Positions 25,745 through 34,675 of a stretch of 64,000 nt of DNA are shown here, piece by piece (position 1 is the first letter of the stretch; the number at the start of each line of letters is the position of its first letter). The notes beneath the pieces were generated by a model. The model ran no database searches and was not told where the DNA came from. It saw nothing but the letters and a program-made list of their open reading frames with translations. The translations under genes were made by a program, and so were the position numbers. Source of the stretch: CAZPRY01 sp964589175 (lineage in GTDB: Bacteria; Fidelibacterota; UBA2242); contig CAZPRY010000022.1 of the NCBI GenBank assembly GCA_964589175.1, forward strand, positions 3,429-67,428, in the 5' to 3' direction.

Positions 25745-28570
25745 ATGGAATCCGGAAAACAGATTTTGCATGTTGTGTCGAATACGCATTGGGATCGCGA
25801 ATGGCGGCACCCGTTTCAACATATGCGCATGGATTTGGTCGAGATGATGGATCGTTTGCTCGAGATTTGCGAGACCGAGAAGGACTTCAAACATTATCAC
25901 CTCGATTCCCAGACCATTTTACTGGAAGATTACGTCGAGATTCGGCCCGAAAAACGCGCGCTGCTCGAAAAACACATCAAGAGCGGCAAAGTGCAGGTTG
26001 GACCGTGGTACACCCTGCCGGACATGTTCATCGTCAGCGCCGAGGCGATTGTCCGCAATTTACAGCTGGGACACCGGGTAGCCCGCAGCTTCGGCAAGGT
26101 CATGAAGGTCGGTTACACGCCCTGTTCCTACGGGCAAACCTCGCAGATTGCCCAGATTTACAAAGGCTTCGGAATCGAGAGCATCATCTTCTATCGCGGG
26201 ATCGATGCGCACGGCCTGAAGACTTCAGAATACATTCTCGAAGCCGCCGACGGCACCCGCATACTCGGCATTAAACTGCCGATCGAGTTCACCCGTTTTA
26301 ATTTCCGTTTCAATGTTTTCTCGAAAACGATGTACAAGGGCGATGAAGCCTACGACGGCAAGATTCTATTCCATAACATCGGCGTCGGGTCGGAGCATTC
26401 CGTCTTCTCGCTGATGCATAAAAACCAGCCGCGAACCTACACGACGAAGGATATTACGAACGGATTCAGGTACGCCAAATCCTGGGTGGAAGATATGGCG
26501 ACCACGCCGCATCTCTTGCTGATGGACGGTTTCGATGCCAGTTATCCGCATCCCAATACCGGTTACATCATCCGCGATGCTAAAAAATTCTGGCCGCAGG
26601 ATGAGGTCATCCACACCTCATTCCCGAAGTTTATCAAGGCAATTGAAGCAAGCATCGATTGGGATAAATTGCCGGTACTGAAAGGCGAACAGCGGCATCC
26701 CGCAATCGACACCAAGGGCACCAGCATCATGCAGGGCGTGCTGGTTTCGCAGGCCGGTTTCAAGCGCCTGAATCACGATGCCCAGATTCTGGTTGAAAAA
26801 TATGTCGAGCCGATCTCGGCCCTGGCCTGGATGGCGGGCTGCGAATATCCCCAAAGCTTTATCGATCTGGCCTGGAAATACATCCTGTCCAATCACGGGC
26901 ACGACACGATTTGCGGACCGAGCGTGGACCAGGTTTACAAAGACGCCACCTACCGGCTGGAGCAGGCCTGTCTGATTGCTGACGGTATGACCGATCGCAG
27001 CGAGTTGGGGATTCTCGGTAAAATCTCGAGGCGTGATTTCAAGCAGCAATATCAAACGCTGACTGTGTTCAACCCGCTGCAACAAACACGCAGCGAGGTA
27101 GTTGCGGCGTTCCTCGACATTCCTCAAGCGCATAAGGCGGAGACTTTCCGCATTGAAGATTTTGAGGGGAATCCGATGCCCTGCGAAATACTCGGGCAGG
27201 AAAAAGTGTACGGCGTCGACGAGGACGGGGATACCGCCTACTCGGCCGTTTTCGTGGATCGCTATAAAATCACTTTCCTGGCGAAGGACATCCCGGCGAT
27301 GGGCTACCGCTGCTTCAAGGTGTTCTCACATGCCCGGCCGGAGAAATGCGAACGTCCGGCAATCAGCGCAGCCGTCAATACACTGGAAAACGAATTCCTC
27401 AAGGTCAGCATTCACGCAAACGGAAGTTTCGACATTAGCCATAAAATTACAGGCAATGTGTTCCGTGGCTTGCATTATTTCGAAGATGGCGGCGATGCCG
27501 GAACGCCCTGGTACTACATCCGCCCGCAAAACGACCGGATTGTCAACACTTTGAACGTCACCGCCGGGATCGAGCGCATCGAGAATACTACCCTCGCCGC
27601 CGCCTTCCGGATCACTATCCAGCTTCCGGTTCCGGCTTCACTGACGAAGGACAAATCCGAAAGAGTGAAAGAGGAACGCAATATCCGGATCATCACTGAA
27701 TTGCGACTGACCCGAACTGCACGATGGGTGGCGATCCATAGCGAAGTCGAAACCGATGTGGAAGATCATCGCCTGCGCGTCGCATTCCCGACCGGCCTGC
27801 AGAGCAACGAATCCTGGTCGGAAAGCCAGTTCGATGCCATCGCCCGTCCGATCGATTACCCGGTGGACAGCAGCGGCTGGGTTGACACGGAACTCGGTCT
27901 TCAGCCGCAGCAGAATTGGCTGGACCTTTCCGACGGCCAGCACGGCCTGGCGATCCTGAATAAAGGTCTGCGTGACTTCGAAGTCTCGCAAGACAAAAAA
28001 CGGGTCATCGCGATTACATTACTGCACGGTGTCCGCTATCCGCGCATCGCCGGCGGCGCGAATCCGTGGGCGGACGATCCGTATATCCTGAGCAGCCAGA
28101 GCCGCGGCAAATTCGTCTATGATTATGCGGTCATGCCCCATCGCGGCGACTGGCAGACCGCCGGGCTCTATGCAGCGTCGCGGGCTTTCAATGTGCCCAT
28201 GCGCCTGGCGCAATGTAGCTCCGGTCTGAAAGTCCTGAATCCCGCACGTAGTTTTGTGAAGATCGATCCCGATTCACTGGTGCTCAGCGCGCTGAAATTG
28301 GCGGAGTCGGGCAAGTCGCTGATCCTGCGCTTCTTCAATCCGACCGAGAAAAAGGTGGCCGGAACAATCACACTGGCCAATGAAATTCGGCGTGTGTACG
28401 AAGTCAGTTTGGAGGAAAAACGGCTATCCGGGTTGGAACTCCGGGACACGCACACGCTGGCGCTCGCTGTAGCACCGAAGAAGATCGTAACACTGGAAAT
28501 CCTGCTTAAGCGCGGAATGGTGGGGGCGTACGGGATGAAGACTGACATGATCACAGGATTAACAGGATAA
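25745..28570 (+). CDS. GH38 alpha-mannosidase-like protein with Cys at the nucleophile position
   Basis: A 941-residue cytosolic protein with the GH38 layout: metal-binding THWDREW (His 15, Asp 17), LDSQTILLEDY, and the later metal His in NHGHDTICGP. The segment GYTPCSYGQTSQ aligns with the family motif that holds the catalytic nucleophile Asp; here it is Cys 127, about 110 residues after Asp 17 as in characterised enzymes. It may be a divergent branch or may not be a retaining mannosidase at all. The all-beta C-terminal half is complete. AAAGGAGACAAGG gives a strong ribosome site. The last codons and the stop lie inside the first unit of a tandem repeat. Confidence 0.85.
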   Translation: MESGKQILHVVSNTHWDREWRHPFQHMRMDLVEMMDRLLEICETEKDFKHYHLDSQTILLEDYVEIRPEKRALLEKHIKSGKVQVGPWYTLPDMFIVSAEAIVRNLQLGHRVARSFGKVMKVGYTPCSYGQTSQIAQIYKGFGIESIIFYRGIDAHGLKTSEYILEAADGTRILGIKLPIEFTRFNFRFNVFSKTMYKGDEAYDGKILFHNIGVGSEHSVFSLMHKNQPRTYTTKDITNGFRYAKSWVEDMATTPHLLLMDGFDASYPHPNTGYIIRDAKKFWPQDEVIHTSFPKFIKAIEASIDWDKLPVLKGEQRHPAIDTKGTSIMQGVLVSQAGFKRLNHDAQILVEKYVEPISALAWMAGCEYPQSFIDLAWKYILSNHGHDTICGPSVDQVYKDATYRLEQACLIADGMTDRSELGILGKISRRDFKQQYQTLTVFNPLQQTRSEVVAAFLDIPQAHKAETFRIEDFEGNPMPCEILGQEKVYGVDEDGDTAYSAVFVDRYKITFLAKDIPAMGYRCFKVFSHARPEKCERPAISAAVNTLENEFLKVSIHANGSFDISHKITGNVFRGLHYFEDGGDAGTPWYYIRPQNDRIVNTLNVTAGIERIENTTLAAAFRITIQLPVPASLTKDKSERVKEERNIRIITELRLTRTARWVAIHSEVETDVEDHRLRVAFPTGLQSNESWSESQFDAIARPIDYPVDSSGWVDTELGLQPQQNWLDLSDGQHGLAILNKGLRDFEVSQDKKRVIAITLLHGVRYPRIAGGANPWADDPYILSSQSRGKFVYDYAVMPHRGDWQTAGLYAASRAFNVPMRLAQCSSGLKVLNPARSFVKIDPDSLVLSALKLAESGKSLILRFFNPTEKKVAGTITLANEIRRVYEVSLEEKRLSGLELRDTHTLALAVAPKKIVTLEILLKRGMVGAYGMKTDMITGLTG

Positions 28571-28793
28571 TAATATCTCAGATATGGAATGCTGCGGAGC
28601 GGACGGGGATGAAGACTGACATGATCACAGGATTAACAGGATAATAATATATCAGATATGGAGTGTTGCGGGGCGAACGGGATAAAGACTGACATGATCA
28701 CAGGATTAACAGGATAAATTATAGATCAGGTATGGAATGCTGCGGGGCGGACGGGATAAAGACTGACATGAGCACAGGATTAGCAGGGTGAAA
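28534..28793 (+). repeat. tandem repeat, about 74-bp period, four copies
   Basis: Units start at 28534, 28608, 28681 and 28755. Each has GAYRAAGACTGACATGA, then a core CACAGGATTAACAGG, then an AT-rich link and TGCGGRGCGRACGGG. The last copy is truncated and more diverged. The core resembles dispersed repeats seen in many environmental draft genomes; a related fragment (AACAGGATTAAAAAG) sits at about 29197. The first unit covers the end of the GH38 coding region. Confidence 0.9.
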
Positions 28794-29214
28794 AAGCCTG
28801 AATTCGGAAGATCGCGGAGCGATAAGGGATAGTTACAAGGCGCATTACATAACCCGCAAATTATTAGCGTAACCATAAATCACTGAAGATATCTAAGATA
28901 ATTGCGTATATTTAGCGCGATAATTGAAATCATTAAATGGCAACCGCGAAGAGCGGATTGATACTGCCGGAAATTTTTTAGAAAGTAAACATTTTCAGAC
29001 AGCAAATTTGTAGCGTTCCGGCAGGAAATTTCACCAGCCTGATCAACACCCAAAAATCCCGTTTATCTCACGTCTCCAACCCTAGCAGTCGCTGTCAACT
29101 GGCGGCGGACGGTTTTAGATTGCAGACGATATGCGCCTTGGGTTATTCAGGCAACTTGCCTTTTGATTACACCCAGGGATGATAACATTTTAAGAATGAA
29201 CAGGATTAAAAAGA
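28794..29214. other. long non-coding leader before the helicase gene
   Basis: I see no convincing gene. The stretch is partly AT-rich and contains an inverted pair GCCGGAA (28970) / TTCCGGC (29016) flanking an AT-rich loop. It may be a long 5' leader of the DEAD-box gene, as is common for cold-shock helicases, but no promoter or named riboregulator can be pointed to. Confidence 0.3.
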
Positions 29215-30945
29215 ATGACGTTTGCAGAAATTGGAATTGAAGAAAAAATTCTCCTCGCTATCGAGGAATTGGGCTTTGAGACACCGATGCCGGTGCAGGA
29301 AAAGGTTATCCCTTACCTGATGCAGGAAGAGCATGAAGATATTATCGCGCTGGCGCAGACCGGAACCGGCAAAACCGCCGCTTTCGGGTTACCCCTGATC
29401 CAGAAGACGGACACGAGCTATCCGTATATCCAGTATCTGATTCTGAGTCCTACCCGGGAACTCACCGTGCAGATTACCAACGATTTGAAAAGCTATGCGA
29501 AATTTAAAAAAGATGTCCGCATTGCGGCTGTTTTCGGCGGTGCACGGATTGACAATCAGATCGAAACCATCCGCCGGGGTGTGCATATCATCTCCGCGAC
29601 TCCCGGCCGTTTGCTGGACCTGATCAAACGGAACAGGGTCGATCTCACCAATATCCGGACAGTCGTTCTGGATGAAGCCGACGAAATGCTGAATATGGGC
29701 TTCCGGGAAGATCTGGAGGCGATCCTGGCCCAGATGCCGCCCGAGAAGAATACCCTGTTGTTTTCCGCCACGATGCTGCCCGAAGTGCGGGCCATCGCCA
29801 GCAAGTTTATGCACAAACCGGTCGAAATCACCATCGGCAAGCGCAACACCGGCGCGGAGAACGTCAATCACATCTGCTATATGGTGCATGCCAAGGACCG
29901 CTACCTGGCGCTCAAACGCATCGTGGATTCGCATCCGGATATCTACGGAATCATCTTCTGCCGGACGCGTATAGAGACACAGGAAGTGGCGGACAAGCTG
30001 GTCAAAGACGGATACGACGCTGATGCGTTGCACGGGGACTTATCGCAGACGCAACGTGATGTTGTCATGAATAAATTTCGCTTGAAGCACCTTCGCCTGC
30101 TGGTTGCGACCGATGTCGCGGCGCGCGGTTTGGATGTCGACAATCTTTCGCATATTGTCAATTACAATCTGCCCGATGATCTCGAAATCTACACGCACCG
30201 CAGCGGCCGTACCGGGCGTGCCGGCAGGAAGGGCGATTCAGTCGTAATTGCCAATCTGCGCGAAAAATACAAACTGCAGTCGATCGAGAAGCAGATTAAT
30301 AAAAGATTCAAGCATCAGTCGATACCGCTGGGACGTGACATCTGCGAGAAGCAACTCTTTCACCTGATCGATAAGGTGAAAAGCGTGGAGGTCAATGACG
30401 CCCAGATTGCGTCGTTTCTGCCGGCAATTTATGAGAAACTGGAAACGCTGGATCACAACGAGCTGATCCAGAAATTCGTATCGATCGAATTCAATCGCTT
30501 TCTTGAATACTATGGCGAGACACCCGATTTGAATGTTCCCACCACCGACCGCAAAGGCGCCGGCCGGAGCCGGGGACGCGATAATGTCGGCTTCACCCGC
30601 TTTTTCATCAACACAGGCAGAGTCGATAACCTGAGACCGCAGGACGTGATCGGGCTGCTGAACGATTTCACCGATATCCGGGATATCGCGATTGGTAAAA
30701 TCGAGATCCTCAACAACTTCTCCTTTTTCGAGGCGGATAGCGATTATACCGAGGATATTTTAAGCGCCTTCCGCAATTCGCAGTACCGTAACCGCGATCT
30801 GGTTGTCGAAGTATCCGAGCGGAAGGGCGACGATTTTAAGAAATTCGATCGTAAGAAATCCAATTTCGCCGCACCGCAGCGAAGATACGGAAAAGAAAAA
30901 CGCCCGATAATAGTGCGTAGCAAATCCAACAAACGCGCCCGATAA
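29215..30945 (+). CDS. deaD: DEAD-box RNA helicase (DeaD/CsdA type)
   Basis: A 576-residue RNA helicase. Helicase motifs appear in order: Q motif (FETPMPVQEKVIP), motif I AQTGTGKT, Ia PTREL, Ib TPGRLLD, II DEAD, III SAT, V ARGLD and VI HRSGRTGRAGR. Residues about 470-545 form the DbpA-type RNA-binding domain (VGFTRFFINTGRVDNLRP). A basic tail rich in Lys and Arg ends the protein. It unwinds structured RNA in ribosome assembly and mRNA decay, often in the cold. The ATG has only a weak ribosome site. The long untranslated leader fits post-transcriptional control seen for this family. Confidence 0.93.
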   Translation: MTFAEIGIEEKILLAIEELGFETPMPVQEKVIPYLMQEEHEDIIALAQTGTGKTAAFGLPLIQKTDTSYPYIQYLILSPTRELTVQITNDLKSYAKFKKDVRIAAVFGGARIDNQIETIRRGVHIISATPGRLLDLIKRNRVDLTNIRTVVLDEADEMLNMGFREDLEAILAQMPPEKNTLLFSATMLPEVRAIASKFMHKPVEITIGKRNTGAENVNHICYMVHAKDRYLALKRIVDSHPDIYGIIFCRTRIETQEVADKLVKDGYDADALHGDLSQTQRDVVMNKFRLKHLRLLVATDVAARGLDVDNLSHIVNYNLPDDLEIYTHRSGRTGRAGRKGDSVVIANLREKYKLQSIEKQINKRFKHQSIPLGRDICEKQLFHLIDKVKSVEVNDAQIASFLPAIYEKLETLDHNELIQKFVSIEFNRFLEYYGETPDLNVPTTDRKGAGRSRGRDNVGFTRFFINTGRVDNLRPQDVIGLLNDFTDIRDIAIGKIEILNNFSFFEADSDYTEDILSAFRNSQYRNRDLVVEVSERKGDDFKKFDRKKSNFAAPQRRYGKEKRPIIVRSKSNKRAR

Positions 30946-30960
30946 CCGGGTGACCGGTTA
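30943..30960. terminator. palindrome at the convergent gene boundary
   Basis: TAACCGG GTGA CCGGTTA is a perfect 7-bp stem with a GNRA-type loop that includes the helicase stop codon. It sits between two convergent genes only 20 bp apart and could act as a two-way 3' end, though no T run follows. Confidence 0.4.
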
Positions 30961-30965
30961 GGCGG

Positions 30966-31934
30966 CTATTCACCCCCGTCGAAGACATCTTCGGCGGGTT
31001 TGCCGAAATCCGGAAAAAAACCGTCCTTTTCTTCCAGGTGACCAACATCCTGCACAAATGCATTGGCCAGTCCGGCTGACTCGAAGTCATCCAGGACGCG
31101 CTGATATTCGGCCTTCGTGATGCGTCTGCCGATCATGGAATGCCGGAGGGCCTTGTAGCAGGGGTGGTACTGGGCCATGATGCTGACCGGAATCTGCGGA
31201 TCGATGGCCGCCAGGCGTTCGAAAATTTTACGGCTGCCGGCTGTGCCACCGGGCAGAACCAGGTGCCGGACAAGCAATCCGCGGACCGCGATACCGTCGT
31301 CATCGAGCTGCAGCGGACCGACCTGCCGGTGCATTTCGCGGACGGCGGTGCTATTGATCGCAAAGTAGTCCGGCAGTTGCGAAAACTCCTCCGCCCACAC
31401 ATCCGCGGAATATTTCATGTCGGGCAGATAGATATCGACAATTCCATCCAGTAGTTGCAGGATTTCCAGGCGGTCGTATCCGTTCGTATTGTAGACGATG
31501 GGCAAACGCAAACCTTCGTCGACGGCGATCGCGAGGGCCTCCACCAGAAACGGCAGATGCGGCGTCGGCGTGACCCAATTGATGTTATGGCAGCCGCAAT
31601 CCTGCAAGTACAAAAACTGGCGGGCGAGCTCGGCGCTGTCCGTATTCCGCCCCATTCGCAGGTGGCTGATCTGGTAATTCTGGCAGAAAATGCAGCTGGC
31701 GTTGCAGCCGCTCAGGAAGACCGTCCCCGAACCGCGCAGGCCGGAAATCGGCGGCTCTTCCCCGTGATGAACGATAGCGCTGGAGACCACCGCCCGGTCC
31801 CCGATGCCGCAGAAGCCGGTTTCGCCCTCCAGCCGCAGCGACCCGCAGCGACGGGGACAGAGTTCGCAGGGGCTGATTTTTCTCTTCAGCTCCCGGGCGC
31901 GGTCGAGTAGTTCCGGAACGGAAAGACTGGGCAT
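30966..31934 (-). CDS. PflX-like radical SAM protein (COG1313 family)
   Basis: A 322-residue radical SAM enzyme. The cluster motif is CNASCIFC (Cys 77, 81, 84; CxxxCxxC). An N-terminal set of four cysteines (23, 26, 30, 42: CELCPRRC and FCGIG) could bind a second metal centre. The segment LSGCNASC...NYQISHLRMG and INWVTPTPHLP match the uncharacterised family annotated as putative pyruvate formate-lyase activating proteins. No glycyl radical enzyme gene is in the window, so an activase role is not supported here. It is transcribed alone and converges with the helicase gene. Confidence 0.85.
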   Translation of the reverse strand: MPSLSVPELLDRARELKRKISPCELCPRRCGSLRLEGETGFCGIGDRAVVSSAIVHHGEEPPISGLRGSGTVFLSGCNASCIFCQNYQISHLRMGRNTDSAELARQFLYLQDCGCHNINWVTPTPHLPFLVEALAIAVDEGLRLPIVYNTNGYDRLEILQLLDGIVDIYLPDMKYSADVWAEEFSQLPDYFAINSTAVREMHRQVGPLQLDDDGIAVRGLLVRHLVLPGGTAGSRKIFERLAAIDPQIPVSIMAQYHPCYKALRHSMIGRRITKAEYQRVLDDFESAGLANAFVQDVGHLEEKDGFFPDFGKPAEDVFDGGE

Positions 31935-32320
31935 TTGTGATCTCCGGTCAAAGCGTTAAAGCAAAACGAATTTAGAAATATCGCTAAGCAATCACAAGGC
32001 AGGGTAAGAAAGCGCTGATTTATACATGTTAAAATAAATTAGTGATTGGATAAAAAACATATCTTGTATATTTCCCGGGAAATCATAATTTCGAGCAACG
32101 CAGTAGATGTTAAATCAATGAATCCGAATAAGAATTCGACAATAAAAAAGCACAGTGACCACAAACGGATTATTATTGGAGCATATCTCGGATTCGGGCA
32201 ACGGGTGTTTCATTTTGGTTTTCATTGATACAGAGAAAATCTGACAACGATCGAATGGTGAACGGAGTAGGGGACAAGCACGCCGTCATTTAAATCAAAT
32301 AATGATCTTCGGAGGATGTG
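31935..32320. other. intergenic region without recognised gene
   Basis: Divergent promoter region between the radical SAM gene and the metallopeptidase gene. AT-rich in the middle. A possible 60-codon frame at 32046-32228 has no ribosome site and no recognisable motif. A GGAGG ribosome site for the next gene is at 32311. Confidence 0.4.
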
Positions 32321-34534
32321 ATGAACAGAACTTCGGTCCGGGCCGCAATGAGTCTTGTTTTGTCTGCTTTGTTATGCATCTATCTTTCATGCGACAATTT
32401 TTTAGGCAAGCCTAAGGATGATGAACCTTCCAGGGGGGAAAAACTGCTCGAAACCACGGTCGATCCCAGCAGCGCTGAGGCCGTTGTGGAAATGGAAGGC
32501 AAAATCCGCGTCGAGATCCCCCAAAATGCCGTCCCCGCCGGTACAAAGGTGACGATTTATCGCCCGGATGACGAAAGTCTGAACGAGGATGAATCCCACC
32601 TTTTCCACGATATTTATGATGTCGAGATGAGCTCCGGCAGCAGCTTTACCATTCCGCTGAAAATCACCCTGTTCTATGATCCGACTAAGGTGATTGAAGC
32701 GAATATCCCCAACAAGATCGGCGCTGCTTTTTATAATGACGAATGGCAGCAGTGGTCGGTCTACAAGGATGTCGTCGTGGATACGATAGCGAATACGGTC
32801 AGTTTCGAGACCTATCATCTGACAAAACTCTCCAGCTGGACCCTGCACGGCTACACCGACTGGATGAGCACCTCGCATTTTGATATCTACTGGATGTCAT
32901 CCGGAACAAATGCGCCGATAGCCAATGCCGCCTACGGCCCTAAAGAAAACTGGTACAACGATCAGGACCCGTATTATATCCAGGACCTTGCCAGCTACCT
33001 GGAAGAAGCTTATACCGCTTTTCAGGCGAAGGGATTGCGCGTACCCACTTCCCATACCTATGTCTATGTGACGGATCTGGCCGGTGACGACGGCCAGAGC
33101 AGCTTCCGCGGGCATCTCTATATCAGTAACAATTGCAACGGCGGTGCGGTTAGCCGGATCGCACGGGTAGCCCTGCCCTCGGCCTGCGCCCACGAATTAC
33201 TGCACAACGTCCAGGACTATTACTATATGCAGCTTTTCTCGCAGTACGCGACGAAGTGGTGGCTGGAAGCCACGGCGGTCCAGGCTGACCGCATGGTCTG
33301 GCCGACCAACAGCACTTTCGAGGCGCTGGATTTCGCCAATGATAATATGCACTTGATTATGCACCGTTCCTGGGACGATTGCCTGGAAGATCCGGACTGG
33401 TATATCGCCGGCGGCTTCCTGACCTACCTGTCGGCTTTTCGCCCGGGAGCCAAAGCCGATATCGCCCAGTTGATCATCCGGGGTGGCGAAGAGTCGGTGA
33501 GCTATTTCCGCACAATAATCGATACCTACCTCATCAATGAACTCGGCAGCGCCGGTATCGGCCCGGAATTCGCTAATTATATAAAATGGGCCTACGAAGG
33601 CAACGGCTACATTGACATTCCCGATTTACCGCCGACCAATTCCGTCAAATTCAACGCCGAAACATCGTTTTTCCTGGCAAGCAACCATAACAAGGAATCC
33701 TACACCATGAGCCTGCCCCACCTGTCGGCGCGAATCGTGAAGGTTGCTATCAATGAAGACAGCAATCTGCCGTCCACGATGAAGATCACTTCTGCCAACC
33801 TGCCGGACGGATTGAAGGCTTATCTCTATGTGGATCACAATTTCTACCAGGAACTGAGCACCGGACAGGAGGCCTACTGTACGTTGATTAAGAAGCCTTT
33901 GGCTAGCTTTCATAAACGCTATGCGAATGTGCTGATTGTCAACACCAGCAAGGAAAGTGCACTCGAAGCGAAACTCAACCTCGAGATCAGGAAGCAGGAG
34001 ACGAATAACCTGTCCTTCAATGAAAAAATCTATGGCCGGGCCCTCGGCGAACACGGTAATAATCTGATGGTCGAATGCGACGCCAGCGTCACAGGCTTCA
34101 GCCCGGTGAAAATCGAAAAAATCGAGCAAAGCGTCATCGATTTAGGGGATTATATAATATGCCATTTGATCGTCTATCTGTCGCCGGGAGCCTTTTTCGG
34201 CATCATCCAGAATCTCGATATCGAATTCAGCGAGCCGGATGAAACCCTGATCGATCACTCTGATGAGGTTCCGGCCTGGAAATGGGAGTGGAAGGAATTC
34301 ACCGATGGTCGCGTTGGATTGGTGAACCTGCTGACCTTTAACTGGAAGAACTGGGATGTCAGCGGCGAAAATTCCTTTTCCGTGACATCGACCGAAAACG
34401 AACTCTATGGCTTCAGCGGCGATGAGTTTTTCTTCAATGCCAAAAGCGTTTATTCCGCGCTCGAAACGGATGGGCAGTGGCATGACTACGAGCGCTATTA
34501 TAACCTGAAAGTGATTTTCCAGCCGGCGCAGTAG
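32321..34534 (+). CDS. lipoprotein metallopeptidase with HELLH zinc motif
   Basis: A 737-residue lipoprotein with lipid Cys 24 (YLSCDN). Residues about 40-160 form a ZU5-like beta domain (VEIPQNAVPAGTKVTIYRP). The peptidase core has HELLH (291-295) and a downstream WWLEATA (Glu 316), the two metal motifs of a gluzincin protease. The C-terminal 400 residues are beta-rich and not recognised. It probably acts at the cell surface or periplasm on proteins. The ATG at 32321 is chosen because GGAGG lies 5 bp before it; a GTG directly upstream is less likely. A terminator follows at 34561. Confidence 0.75.
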   Translation: MNRTSVRAAMSLVLSALLCIYLSCDNFLGKPKDDEPSRGEKLLETTVDPSSAEAVVEMEGKIRVEIPQNAVPAGTKVTIYRPDDESLNEDESHLFHDIYDVEMSSGSSFTIPLKITLFYDPTKVIEANIPNKIGAAFYNDEWQQWSVYKDVVVDTIANTVSFETYHLTKLSSWTLHGYTDWMSTSHFDIYWMSSGTNAPIANAAYGPKENWYNDQDPYYIQDLASYLEEAYTAFQAKGLRVPTSHTYVYVTDLAGDDGQSSFRGHLYISNNCNGGAVSRIARVALPSACAHELLHNVQDYYYMQLFSQYATKWWLEATAVQADRMVWPTNSTFEALDFANDNMHLIMHRSWDDCLEDPDWYIAGGFLTYLSAFRPGAKADIAQLIIRGGEESVSYFRTIIDTYLINELGSAGIGPEFANYIKWAYEGNGYIDIPDLPPTNSVKFNAETSFFLASNHNKESYTMSLPHLSARIVKVAINEDSNLPSTMKITSANLPDGLKAYLYVDHNFYQELSTGQEAYCTLIKKPLASFHKRYANVLIVNTSKESALEAKLNLEIRKQETNNLSFNEKIYGRALGEHGNNLMVECDASVTGFSPVKIEKIEQSVIDLGDYIICHLIVYLSPGAFFGIIQNLDIEFSEPDETLIDHSDEVPAWKWEWKEFTDGRVGLVNLLTFNWKNWDVSGENSFSVTSTENELYGFSGDEFFFNAKSVYSALETDGQWHDYERYYNLKVIFQPAQ

Positions 34535-34560
34535 CCCGATGCAATCATAAACCGATTTCT

Positions 34561-34597
34561 GGCAAGCCTGTCGATAGCGGCAGGCTTTGCCGTTTTA
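34561..34597 (+). terminator. intrinsic terminator after the metallopeptidase gene
   Basis: GGCAAGCCTG (34561-34570) pairs with CAGGCTTTGCC (34581-34591) with one bulged A, followed by GTTTTAT. It lies 26 bp after the stop codon. Confidence 0.7.
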
Positions 34598-34675
34598 TCC
34601 GTTGCGATGTTCCCCGGAATTTCATAATGTTGAAGCGATTGAACGGCGGTAACAAGTATATTGGGGATGATAAGT

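Noticed and set aside
32046..32228. 60-codon plus-strand frame in the intergenic region
   Set aside because: No ribosome site, no recognisable motif, AT-rich composition.
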